DNA from: Brienomyrus brachyistius
Taxonomy: Eukaryota; Chordata; Actinopteri; Osteoglossiformes; Mormyridae
Assembly (NCBI RefSeq): GCF_023856365.1
Contig: NC_064551.1
Coordinates: 1,072,501-1,136,500 of the forward strand
DNA: 64,000 bases
Direction: 5' to 3'
In this document: piece after piece, positions 10,509-21,624 of the stretch
How positions within the stretch are numbered: the stretch's first letter is position 1
Layout of the letters: every line of letters starts with the position of its first letter
Made by a program: the position numbers and the translations under genes
The notes under the pieces: model-generated
Database searches by the model: none
What the model saw: the letters and a program-made list of their open reading frames with translations, nothing else
Told to the model about the DNA's origin: nothing

Positions 10509-12433
10509 CTTATGTGATTTATTTCATCCTGACTTTGTCTTTTGAACTTTTGTGGGCAAAACCCTACTCCAAATATTAAGATGAGCAATCCTAGTGAACG
10601 CGGAGCAATAAATTATTGAGTGGTGAGTTACTCAGCAGTGCCCTTGAGTAACTACAATACTGCCCTGTTAGGACCCTGTGTTGAAAGCTGGTCTTCTTTA
10701 CTGGTTACCGTCTCACGAAGCCTGCAGACAGGGCTGTTCATCCCAGTCATCTGTACTCCTACTTGTAAACGGCCAATAAACGGAAAAGTACACGAATGCC
10801 GTTACTTACTTCTTGTTATGGGAATCCCCATTACCCTTCCGTTGCACTGGCCTTCCCTTGACGTTAGGATTGCAGTAAATGCCGTTGGGTCTACACTGAC
10901 TGCGTAAGTAGATGACAAAGGCGCTCTTAAGTAAAAGCAGAAGTTGAGTGGTTAAAGATATGGAACTATAAGTATAATGATCCTCAGTCCAGATCCTATT
11001 AGGAAGTAAACTGTAATTTAAATACAATTACTGTTAAATTACACGTGAGTTTTAGATAGACACAGTAGTCAATATATATTCTGTATATTTACTGACATAT
11101 TCAATAAACGCTGAACTAATTAGCTTGTTTTCCACTCCAACATTAGGCCAGTGCAGTGTGCTTGACGGGGTAGGACTGAACTAAGCCTTTTTAGGAAAAT
11201 GAACGAAAACAGTTTAAACTAGTTAATTACATTTATTTGGGGGAAGGTGTGTCAACAAACTTTTTTTTTTTTTTGCGGGGGGGGGGGGGGGGGGGGGAGT
11301 CCAAGGGCATGACTTTGGTTTGAATATTGGGAGGATTGGGATCTCCACCCATTTAGGAGGAGACGTGATTATTGGGAGGGTTATAAACCCACCTGTAATT
11401 TACACCAGTCACAAACCAGTTTATCAGTTACAAACAGCTGTTAAGCTACACGAATGTTTAATCTTGAGCAGGTTGTCATTTTGGGGAGGTGGGGATGGGC
11501 TTCCCCCTAATGGCGAAATCGACAGATCGAATTGTTTCCCTTCAAAAAGCCCTGATGATTTCAATTGAGTCCTACAATTGAGGACTGTTTTTTTTCCTCG
11601 ATTCCACACCTATGATAACTTGTGGGTGGGAGAGCGTTTTAACTTATTCAAATGCTGCTGTCTGTCAGAAATTTCACACTGTGATCTTTTGAAAGATAGT
11701 TTACGAGTGTAGTTGACAACGAGCAGAGAATTGCTTGAGGCATATCGGCAATTTTATTTTTAGTAGGTTTAATTTAGACTTCTAAATACATATTTTTGCA
11801 CTCTACTGCGGTACAATAAGAACAGAACACAAGATATAAAAAACAAGTCGATAAATATTTTTGGTGCTACAGTTCACCCATTTATTGCGCTTTTCTGCCA
11901 TCTGCTGGCAAATGTCGGTCATTTACTCCAATTCGCATTTACAAAGTCCATTCAATGTAATCATTAAATGGTTCTAACCGTATTACTTTACAACTGTTGG
12001 TATCCATACTATTAATTAGTGATACAGATTTTGTTTGAATTTGTTGATGCCTAGCGCATTCAGTTTGGCTCTACCGTACATCTTCCAACCATGTCTGGTA
12101 AATAACACATCCCATAAAGAATATCATATTGTTTAAAATTAGTAATTAGTTACAGTTACTAGTTACTTTGTTCAAGAGTAATGCAATTACTGCATATAAA
12201 AGTAGTTACTAGGGAAAGTAACTAAGCATCATTTCAACTGTGAAATGAAGACGCCCAGTGATGGTCTGTCAAAGCCAGCGAGGTCTTCTCTGTGGACATA
12301 AACACAAGTCAAAATCACTGACTTATCTTTTATTATCATTTTTTATGAACATATTTTTCCAAGAATATGCATTAACTAATTCCCAATAGTCTATTCTCTT
12401 CACTTCATAGCTTTTGCTATGCTCCTTGTCAGC

Positions 12434-12505
12434 CGCATGGCTCAGCTCGTTGAGCACCTGGTTGTCTGTGAATCCCTCTGTCGTGTGTTCAAATCCTGCT
12501 TCCTC
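12434..12505 (+). mobile_element. tRNA-like SINE head fragment
   Basis: A box-A-like TGGCTCAGCTCGTTGAGCA is followed about 30 bases later by a box-B-like TGTTCAAATCC. The cloverleaf is poor, so this is a SINE-type relic rather than a tRNA gene. Confidence 0.4.
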
Positions 12506-14119
12506 TGTTTTTGCACTTTTGTCGTGCACTAAAGCGCCCAGACGATCGCTGCATGACAGTTTTGTTCCTAAGGTTTCTTTTGTATCAGTTTTATCCCTGT
12601 GATTTGTCTATTCAGTTCTGGTTTCTTGCTTTCAGCCTTAGTTGTGTTTTATTGGTTTTTGTTACTCCCAGTGTTAGATGCTGTTTCTTGGTTAGTTCTT
12701 AGTTTCCCTGTTTAGTTCCTTGAGTTCATTATTAGTTTCATCTGTGGCCTGTTTTCCCAGCCCTTGTTGATTGATCTCACCTGACCTTTGTTAGTCTTGT
12801 TACCCCTCTGTATGCAAGTCCCTGCCTCTGTTCGGTTCCCTAGTGAGGTTTGTATGTTGGATATTGCTTACCTGCTCCATTTTTTAATTAGTCTTCGTTT
12901 ATCCCCATTTACTTTTGACCTCCACCCCCTCCCCACCAGAATGGAAAGCCCCATACCTCCTGCTTGGGGAAGACTGCAGTTCCTGGATGGTACACAACCA
13001 GTACTCACTTAGGTTACTAATGCGTGTTTTTTTCTTGCTTTTAGTCACTACAGAAATTAATGGCCTGGGCCTAGCCTGTAACGTCTCAGCCCTCAGGGGA
13101 AACCCCTAACATCCAGTTGCTTCAGTTAGCATCTGACCCTGCTTTCAATTGAAAACTTGCCAAATAAACTAAAATAGCACCATGGACAATGCATTTTACA
13201 TGTGAAGTGTCTCACCTATAGAGATACAGTTTAAAAGGCTTAGGCAGAATTTTGAAGGCTTCTCAGACTGCCAGTACGTTACAACAGGTTTATGTTGTCA
13301 CAAGGGCTTTGCAAAAAACGTTGTGTAACTTAATCGTGTAAGTCGTATTAACACAAGCGCCACTATGAGTAGGGCGACGTGGTTCATTCAGGTTCCTTTA
13401 GAATTTCAAACTATCACGATGGCTCATTATTTTAAAGAGCAAACAATCCTATATCGTTAGGTTTTTACTTGCGATCTCCCTCCATACTAAACGCACGGTA
13501 ATTGGCGCTTCAGACAGCTATCAGAGTGCCTTGCACTAGGATTGCACATGCATGTTATGGAAGTTCCCCAGTTTACATATTATGTTCCAATTTACGCATT
13601 TTAACAAGGATAATTAATTGTTAAATAAAGATTTCTCCACTATTACAGTAAATTGACATTTTCACGTCTATAGAAAAAATCCGTATAACGCTTGAACTGA
13701 CGGGCACGTGGGAGTGTGTGCTGTACTCAGTACGTACCCTTATTGAATAACAGGCAGACTGTCTAAATGTTTACCAATATTGTATTATTATGTTTTACTG
13801 GCTTAAAAAGCAACATTATGCACTCAGATCAGAACTTTATTAAGTTGTATTTTTGCTGTGAATTTGCTGTGAACTGCCTGTATTTTCATGAAACCCAAAT
13901 ACATGTGTGACATGCAAGACTAACCGTCTTATATACAATATACAATATATAAAAGATAACTTAAAACGAGATATTCTTTATCTAGTCATCACGAGATAAA
14001 CAAGTAATTTTCATAATGCGAGGATTTCTCAAGGCATTAGGCCATAAAATACATATAATTACTAAGATACTCATATAATTTATGAATAAATAACTAACAG
14101 AACTTGACTGATTATTACT

Positions 14120-14312
14120 TAATCATTGCGTGCAGCCGGAGCGCCGCTGTGTCTTTAAGAGCCGCGCGGATGTTTCGCCATCGCTGCCCCGTTAAGGGTG
14201 GAGTGGTTCCGTGTTGTAATTATAATTATAACTATGGTATGTGTTAAGTCTTAAGTCACTCGCCGTGTGCTAGTTGTGTTTCTCTGTCGCGCTAAATCCA
14301 TTGAGCTGCATA
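14120..14312 (+). promoter_or_regulatory. Probable promoter / 5' UTR of nccrp1
   Basis: A short GC- and CpG-rich block (14129-14210) interrupts an AT-rich stretch immediately before the nccrp1 start codon. No TATA box is placed convincingly. Promoter status is inferred from position and composition. Confidence 0.35.
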
Positions 14313-17300
14313 ATGGCTGCGAACGACTGGAAGCAGAAATGCGGAAGTGAGCTGAAGCTGGAAGAGAACAACTTGCCGATGCCAGATACGGTGGACTGGA
14401 AATTCGTCTATGAAAAGAAACCTCTAGGACGCAACTTGCTGAAGAACCCGTCCCCTTTCGGTACTGTGATCGCAACCCCCACACACGTCCAGCCGAATGC
14501 ATAGAGTGAGATCTGCACACCATGCACACGCATTTACATTTCTATCAACCATGTAAATAGTCTGTAGGGTTTGCAAACTGCCCGACGCTTTTGATGTAGT
14601 TCATTTTATGTACAGGCACAGGGAACAGGGAAACTGGTTGGCAAGTCGGCGTCCTCTAAGAAGCTGGCGCCCTAGACGGCCGCCTATGTCTCCTATAAGA
14701 TCGACCGGCCCTAAGTTTAATTTATCCATCAGTCCGTCCGTCCATCCATTTTCCAAAGTGCTTGTCCTACTGGGTCGCGGGGATTAATTTTAAATATAAG
14801 AATAATTTAAACAGAAATTGCAGCATGGAGGGAGGGGGCGCCGCGGTGGCCGCAGGAAAGTTACGTATCATTATTACTGCTACTTCTTAATAGGCTTTGC
14901 TAGGCAGGTAAATTCATGTGGGCATATTTTCATATTAAGACGCATTAATACCAACTAGTTTTAAGAATAGTGGAGTGTTGCACTTTTTCTTCCTCCGTTT
15001 TGTGGCGCCCCTTGGACGGATGGCGCCCTTGGCATTTGCCTGTATTGCCAATGTCACAGGCCGGCCCTGGAGAAAGGTGCCGTAATACAGCCGTTATATG
15101 AAAGTTAGAGGGACCGTGTGTCTAACATTTTAAAAACGGGAGCTTTTTGTCAGAACTGTAACGCATAACTTGGTACACAGGTTTGGACCAGAACACGCCG
15201 CCGCCTCCTAAGAAGGAGCTGGCAGGAATGTTTGGAGCTGAACCTCCCCGATCCGAACCAGAAGGTGGGAAAGGACACCATCGCTGCTGCATGGAAACGG
15301 GTATATATGTCAGAGCAGAGGCTAACCAAAAACGGTTCTCCCCTTGCTGGTTAGGCGACTTCAGTGACTGGACCACATCCGAAGAAACGCTCCCTTACGA
15401 CACCAGTGGGATTCCAGCTGGTGTTGCCATATGTTACTTACCGCGGTTCAGGTGAGGCAGCTAATAAATGCATGTGTTTTTGTCAATTAGTTCTTATTTG
15501 TGATCAAGAGCCTGTTTCCATACTATGTGGGGTGTGTGGCAGGACAGTGTATTAGTGCCTAGTCCATCACACAACGCCAATATACCGATGCTAGGGACGA
15601 TGTGGACTATCTGGCCGGTGGGCATGCAGGGTTGGGGTGCTGCTGTCTGGGTTAGGATTGTCGGCAGGTCAAACGCCTGAACCCCTCATTGTGTTTCGTG
15701 GGGAGCAAGATGGGACGTGCAGAAACAAACCGGTTTCCAAGTGGGATGAATAACATGTCATTGTTCTATGCGATTAAACTCGCCCGTGGATCATGTCCAC
15801 ACTGGCAAGGATGTTCGCGGCTCTGTTCAGTCTGGAGAGTTGTGTCGAGCTGCAGGTTTTCACTTGTTTCCACTTCAGCTAAAGAAACTGATCAGTGAAA
15901 TGCAGTGAAAGGTCCGTCTCATAACTGACTCACATCCTCGTGGCTGGAACGGTGGTTCCCGTGACGCATCTACTGTTCGCTTTCCCTGCGAAGCTGTCTG
16001 CAGGCATATGGTTGACGCCCAGCTAAATTCCAGCAGCATTTTCCAGTGGGTTTTCAGACTGCTGCTTTGTGCTAGCAGTAAATGCTAAACGTCTCCATTA
16101 ACCTTAGCATGTGATTCAGTCAAGTTGCACTCTGGTCTTGTCAGGCAACTGTAAACTTTCACAGAACGTGTGAACAGGGTTGGCTTGGGTCTTGGATGTG
16201 GTGGTACAGTTCACACACCTCCAGGGTGTGAACAAGTTTGCATAGATCACATTTGGGGACCAGAATGTCCGCAAAGTGCGGTAAACCTGAAACTTCCTTT
16301 TTGGGGGCCTCTTTCAGGTCCTCATTTGGATAACCTCAGTTTTATAACAATCTGTGAATGCAATCAAAAAGGTAAAAAATACCAAGTCTAGTATTTTGGT
16401 TGGTTACTTAGGGTTAAGGTCGTCATCATTGGGATTAGGGTTGTGCTCATGGTAATGAATGGATGGTCCCCGCAGAGATGCAAGTACAGATTTGTGCGTG
16501 TGTGTGCCCTGCAGTGGGCTGGCGTGCCATGCAGTTTGCACAGCCGCCATGTGCTGCCTTAGGTCCCCTAAGGCTGATATAATTGTTCTGATGACCTATT
16601 CTTCCCCCACCCCCCACCAATTTCCTGTCTAGCTCTTTTGAGATGTCTCAACTGTATTAATGCTTGTACAAAGCTGTACAACTCAATATAACTTTGAGTT
16701 GTTTGTCAATATTGCCACACTCCCAAGCAGACATTAAATGCATACCTGTATTACTGAAACCATAAAATCTGCTCGGTGTTAACTAGTCTTTACTTTGTAG
16801 TTTAAAAAAAAAAAAAATTTTAATATACATTTTAATCATTTAGGAGACTCATTTGACACTTTTTGTATTATAAGTGTGGTCCCATTTGAGCCTGTTCCTG
16901 CTGTCCGTGCCACTCTGCCTCCACAGCTGGTTCACCCTGGAGCAGAAAGTGGACCTGAAAGAGGAGGGATTTTGGGATGAACTTCTGGACGACTTTCAGC
17001 CGGATATAGCCATTGAGGACTGGTAATCTTGCTGCGTCGCATCACTGGTGCTGCGTTCTGTGCAGAGCTGCTGCGTTCCCCCCCCCCCCCCCCTAACGGC
17101 ACATCCCCCCCCCCCCCCCCCCCCCGCGCAGGTACGAGGAGAGCCAGCTCCACAAATCTGTCTATGTGCTGAAGGTGACGCTGCTGGGAGCAGATGGCCA
17201 GACGGTGATTAAGGAGCACATGCTCTCCCCGGAAGAGGATCAACGTAACGACTCCCACACCTGGAAGCGGGTGATGCCTTTGCGCTTCTGAGAAAGTAGC

Positions 17301-18623
17301 GGATTAACTAGCTGATGGTGCCGCTGCCTGTGGGTTTGAGGAAAGAGGAGCTGCCCGTTACCTGTCGTCGAGGGGGCTGATGTGTATGTTGGGTATATAT
17401 GGTACACAGGATGTATATCAGTCACACCTTCTGTATCACGGCTTCATCCACCGTGACTCGGATGCATCACACGGTCGGCGAAGCATAAATTCTTGGACTT
17501 TTGGGAGTTTTGCTGAAGTCGCAGATGACATGCAGTTTAGTAACTCGTACATGCATAATTATATGTACATACACACATATATAGTGTGTGTGTGCGCGTG
17601 CGTACCCCAGGCAGATAAATTCAGAATTTGTTTCTGGGAGGAGGGGGGTGGCACATGCGCACAAACAATTTCAAATTTTTGGTTTTAACATATTTTAGTA
17701 AACAAATTAATAACTATCATATAACCAGAATATTTAAGTAAAATATTCATTTATAGTAATGATAAATTGAAACCAAGGTGATGATTCTAAAAGCTGATCT
17801 GAGTTCATTGACAAGCAGACTCTGGGTGCTTTGAATAGTAACACTTTTACAATGACAAACGCCAAGCCTTTGTGACATTTACTTGTTAATGGTCTTGGGA
17901 GCTCTGATTCATAGCCAGTCCTGAGACACTTGCTTAATTCTGTAAAAATACTGTAAATTTATTAGCTTATAAAAAGGCCTTTGACAATCAGTGTGTAACT
18001 TGCCATATTCTAAAGTCGTAACCCTATTTCCCTGATCATGTTAAAGCAGCAGTATTTCAGCTTTTTTGCCTAAATCTGGATCAGCTGTTCATGTTACCCG
18101 AAGCAACAACCTGACTGAACACAAAAGTGAAAGGAAGCAAATACTTATAAATATTCTGCTGGTAATGAATTAAGAAGCAAACCAGAGTAAAGCCTAAAGA
18201 AGTTTTAGTACAAAGCTGTCATTCAGTGGCGTAGATGGATCCACATTCAGGCCAAAAACGGGTTACTTTGCCATTTCGGGAAATATTAACAACACTAACA
18301 GTGACAGGCTGAATCGCACCGAATCCACTCCGTAGTGTCCAAACCACAAGCTTGTGTTGTAGCAGTTTTACGTGTGTGTGTGTGTCTCACGCTTGTACTG
18401 TATTCTAGCCGTCTTTCTCGTACAGTAGGGATTTGTAGCAGCACCTGTGACCTTTGCCTGCCTCGGCGTCTCTCTACAGGTGACACATGTCTTCTCCGGC
18501 TACGGGCCCGGTGTGAGGCAGATTCACTTCCTCCACAAGCTGAAGAACAGGGATCAGATTCATGTCACCCATGCCACGGGGAGCTCCGTCATCGTCAGGG
18601 CCACTAGGTCCACCAGGCCCTGA
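14313..18623 (+). CDS. nccrp1: Non-specific cytotoxic cell receptor protein 1 homologue (FBXO50)
   Basis: Six exons join in frame: 14313-14460, 15181-15264, 15355-15451, 16927-17022, 17132-17270 and 18480-18623. The total is 708 bases, 235 codons plus stop, the usual family length. The start ATG has A at -3 and G at +4 (MAANDWKQK); an in-frame ATG at 14274 is less likely. The F-box-associated (FBA) fold is visible through KKPLGRNLLKNPSP, GDFSDWTTS, LPYDTSGIPAG, WFTLEQKVDL, ELLDDFQPDI, IEDWYEESQLHKS and VFSGYGPGVR. NCCRP1 lacks a typical F-box. It was first described as a surface antigen of fish non-specific cytotoxic cells and is related to glycoprotein-binding FBXO proteins. Intron 4 is only 109 bp and its pyrimidine tract is pure C. 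A paralogous FBXO2/6/44 identity is less likely because there is no F-box. Confidence 0.93.
14520..14610 (+). repeat. Dispersed repeat C, short copy in nccrp1 intron 1
   Basis: The block contains GTAAATAGTCTGTAGGGTTT followed by GCAAACTGCCC and ACGCTTTTGATGT. It is shared with 21025-21190 and 49395-49560 in the same orientation. It is the shortest of the three copies. Confidence 0.75.
14738..14790 (+). repeat. Fragment of teleost interspersed repeat
   Basis: The fragment reads CCATCCATTTTCCAAAGTGC then TTGTCCTACTGGGTCGCGGG. Similar pieces occur at 27750-27812 (plus) and 62383-62425 (minus). I take these to be the 5' part of the same composite repeat seen at 20762-20998; that link is from experience of fish repeats and was not shown here. 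Confidence 0.6.
17081..17131 (+). promoter_or_regulatory. Poly-C tracts at the nccrp1 intron 4 acceptor
   Basis: Two C homopolymers (about 13 and 20 bases) fill most of this 109-bp intron. The second runs almost into the GCGCAG acceptor, so the polypyrimidine tract is nearly pure cytosine. Confidence 0.8.
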
Positions 18624-18854
18624 AGACGCTTCTATCTGCACACTTGCACGTTGTTCCTAATTTCTGCTTTTTTTTTGACATGCGCTATTAGATTAACAGG
18701 TGTGGAGGATGCAAGAACCTCTTAGGCTTTAAATGAAATGTGTTTTTCATCCAGCCTTAATCCAAACCAGATGCCTGTGACTTTGCATTTGCAGCAGTGG
18801 AGCTGAGATGAGTGTCTAATTCAGAATTTTTGTGACATTAAAATAACCGCAGGG

Positions 18855-18860
18855 AATAAA
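18855..18860 (+). promoter_or_regulatory. Polyadenylation signal, nccrp1
   Basis: AATAAA lies 232 bases after the nccrp1 stop codon and is the first canonical signal downstream. Confidence 0.6.
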
Positions 18861-19341
18861 ACTTGATCTGTGATTATGACTTTCTTAGCCCAGGGAAGGC
18901 CATCCTCTTAAAACGCGGGTCAAGTGCAGCAGTATCTGCTAGCATGTGGTTGGCATGAATCCTGTGGAATCGCGATGACATACTCGCACACAGACTGTCG
19001 ATCACACCTTGCGCTGCCGCTGTTGTAGTGTTTCACCGGAAATCAGCGGTGGCTCTTTGAAGTCCCCTGGCCAGCACTATGACCTTCGAGGCTGTCAAGT
19101 AGCTGGTGAAAAAAGAAAAAAAAACTTTAATGTTACAATTTTAAAGCTGAAACAATGATAAATATTACAATGTATTAAACAGATCTCTATTGTGGTATCC
19201 ATAATCCATAATTTTTTATCAGAAAATTGGCGTGCAGGCTACAGAAATCTACTGACATTGATATATACTCCAGTGTATTGCACAGATTTCTAATATGGTA
19301 TAAAATATTCATAATTTACTATCAGGTACTATGCATGCATG

Positions 19342-20733
19342 CTAAAGAAATATACTGCTGTGCAACTGAGCTACATACCTTGCTGCACTGAGGTCCACAG
19401 TGACTTCCTCAAATGGTTGCAAGATTGTGCACATTTCTTGCACTGTGATCCATTCCTCCTGGGACAGGTGGCGGACAGGTGCATTGATGACGGCCAGGGT
19501 GGAGATTATGGCATTTTTACTGGCAATAAAGCCTTTCAACATGTAGTAGGTGGAATTCCACCTTGTAGGACAATCCTGTTTCGGTCGGAGCTCCTCCATC
19601 TTCATTTGTAGTTGAGTCTCCTTCAGTTTTTGTGCCCCCACGGTGCTTCTGTGAAAGTATTCCACTGCCTCTTTCACCTTATCAATGATGGGCTTTTAAG
19701 CTTGCAGGACATCTCTTACCACCAGGTTAATAGTATGGGCCAGGCATGGTAGGTGCATCCATCCAATGGTTTGTATAGCCTTAGTAACATTTGCCGCATT
19801 ATCGGTTAGGCAGCACACTACTTTCTTGTCCACCCCCCACTCTGCTGCAACACTAAGCAGCTGTTGTGCAATGTTGTCTGCTGTGTGCCGCTCACTGAAT
19901 TCAAAACAGTCCAGGAGGCAGGAGGCCACACGGAAATCCTCGATAAAATGGCAGGTTACAGACAAATATGATGCTGTCGTTCTTGAAGTCCAACAGTCTG
20001 TGGTTAAACAGACAGCTGGTACTTTTGACACCCTTTTATGCAAAGATGCTGTCTCCCTGTCATACATATCCGTGACCTTCTGGGCTAGTGCCTTCCTACT
20101 TGGAGGAATGTAGGAGGGGTTGAGCGCCTGTGAATATTTTTTTAATCCTGTGTCCTCCACTATTGAGAAAGGCTGGAAGTCAGTGGCTATCATCTTTGCC
20201 AGCTCTTCGTCTATCTTCTCCTGTCTTAATGGGGTCACGACAGGAGGTAAATATTGACTGATGGATGTCTGCTTTCTTTTTGGTCGTGCCTGGCCAGGCG
20301 ATGTGGTGGGCCCAGTGGGGTCAGAGGCTGCTGTGGCTGCAGTTGCACTTGATGTGGAGGCAGAGGAGGCAATGGACACATCAGTGTCACTGTTGTTGTC
20401 TGAGTCTGGCTCTGCTCTCAAACCTGTGACCTGCAGTGTTGGGCGTTGAGTATTCAAATGCCTGTGTAAATTATTTATTGACCCAGACTTAAATGAAATG
20501 ACTTTTTGACAAACGCTGCATTTAGCCTTACTGTTTTCTTCCCGAGAAAAGTGCACCCAAATGCTGCTCCTTTTCCTCTGGCTGTTTTTCAGACGTGTCA
20601 CGTGTGTGTCTTCTTCCTTCGAACGACCCGCTATTACTGACGTTGGCACTGAGACAGGGGCACTCGCACGTGTTTTGTTTTTGTTTGTTTTTTTAACTGG
20701 AGTAAGCATGTGACGGCAGCGGGCACAAGTCAT
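19342..20733 (-). pseudogene. hAT-superfamily transposase (ZBED-like), broken
   Basis: The minus-strand reading gives a BED-type zinc-finger region (WVHFSREENSKAKCSVCQKV, then NNLHRHLNT), a Ser/Thr-rich linker, and hAT catalytic-region motifs: LTTDCWTSRTTASYLSVT, CLTDNAANVTKAI and LPCLAHTINLVV. After DVLQA an in-frame TAA (19696-19698) interrupts the protein. The same frame resumes with KVKEAVEYFHRST and PTRWNSTYYML and stops near 19342, without the C-terminal dimerisation domain. The last BED His seems to be lost. The likely ATG ends at 20733; upstream codons come from an adjacent repeat. It is a dead autonomous hAT copy and not a host ZBED gene. Confidence 0.9.
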
Positions 20734-20761
20734 GGCTCCGCTCCTACCCAATGACAGAGGC

Positions 20762-20998
20762 ACACTCACACACCATTCACTCACACATGCACACCTACGG
20801 GCAATTCAGCAACTCCAATTAGCCTCAGCATGTTTTTGGACTGTGGGGGGAAACCGGAGTAGCCGGAGGAAACCCCACGACGACACGGGGAGAATATGCA
20901 AACTCCGCACACATGTGACCCAGGCGGAGACTCGAACCCGGGTCCCAGAGGTGTGAGGCGACAGTGCTAACCACTGCACCATCATGCCGCCCCCTCTG
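20762..20998 (+). repeat. Teleost interspersed repeat (family A), near full 3' half
   Basis: The order is CACTCACACACCATTCACTC, GGCAATTCAGCAACTCC, TGTTTTTGGACTGTGGGGGG, GAGAATATGCAAACTCC, GAACCCGGGTCCCAGAGG and a GCCGCCCC end. It matches 3311-3515 block for block and directly abuts the 5' end of the hAT relic. Confidence 0.82.
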
Positions 20999-21024
20999 TG
21001 TAAAACACGCATAGGAAAAAAACG

Positions 21025-21190
21025 TCACAACTCAGTTGATCATTTTAGTTAGCTGGCTGGCGAGGGATACTCAAGTCGAGACAAGTCTGCAAACACCTTT
21101 ACATGTACGTACGATTTTTATTTCCGTGTAAATACTGTAGTCTGCAGGGTTTGCACACTACCCCAACGCTTTTGATATCGCCAATTTTAA
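21025..21190 (+). repeat. Dispersed repeat C, copy beside the hAT relic
   Basis: The blocks GTTAGCTGGCTGGC, TCGAGACAAGTCTGCA, TTTACATGTACGTA and CTGCAGGGTTTGCACACTAC match 49395-49560 in order and strand. It may be the 5' flank of the hAT element, split off by the family A repeat at 20762-20998. That assignment is an inference. Confidence 0.7.
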
Positions 21191-21624
21191 TTGTTATAAT
21201 AGAATAATATAGTTTTGCCGTAAGATTTCTTGCCAGTCCTTACGCGTGAGAGCTGGCAAGCCAACTCCGGAGATTTAGGGACAGTCGATACATAGTTACC
21301 CGAATAACAAAAATAAACAGGAGTTGTTCTAAGCTTTGGGATGGCATTCCGCAAAAGTTATTATCGCGCAGTGGGCTTTGCAGTTTAAGAGTTTGCCTGT
21401 GTATGCAGCGACGCGTTTCCGGAGCGGTCTGCCTAGAAATCAATGAATGAAACTACAGAAGCTATGCTCATAAAACAGGAAACCTCAACAGACTATAATG
21501 TGAAGGAAACGATACTTCAAACTACATTATTCTGACAGGGGCTTTTGTTGTAATCGTGCACGTTTTCCCGTAAGTACGAGTCTTAAATAGAAGTCCAAAT
21601 CCTCCGCATCGAAGCTGCATCGCG

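Larger units (their letters stand above)
7776..14120. other. Intergenic region sgpp1-nccrp1
   Basis: About 6.3 kb with no recognisable coding sequence. It contains the sgpp1 3' UTR, a 5S-derived SINE (8800-9120), poly-C near 9426-9443, a long inverted repeat (10356-10508), poly-G near 11277-11298 and a tRNA-like SINE piece (12434-12505). The rest is AT-rich unique-looking sequence. No open frame exceeds about 110 codons and none looks conserved. Confidence 0.7.

Noticed and set aside
14274..14504. Longer N-terminus for nccrp1 from the ATG at 14274, and read-through of exon 1 to 14504
   Set aside because: The ATG at 14313 has better context and fits the family start. The donor after 14460 joins in phase to exon 2.
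19342..20784. Host ZBED gene
   Set aside because: In-frame stop, missing C-terminal domain and repeat sequence fused at the N-terminus indicate a dead transposon.
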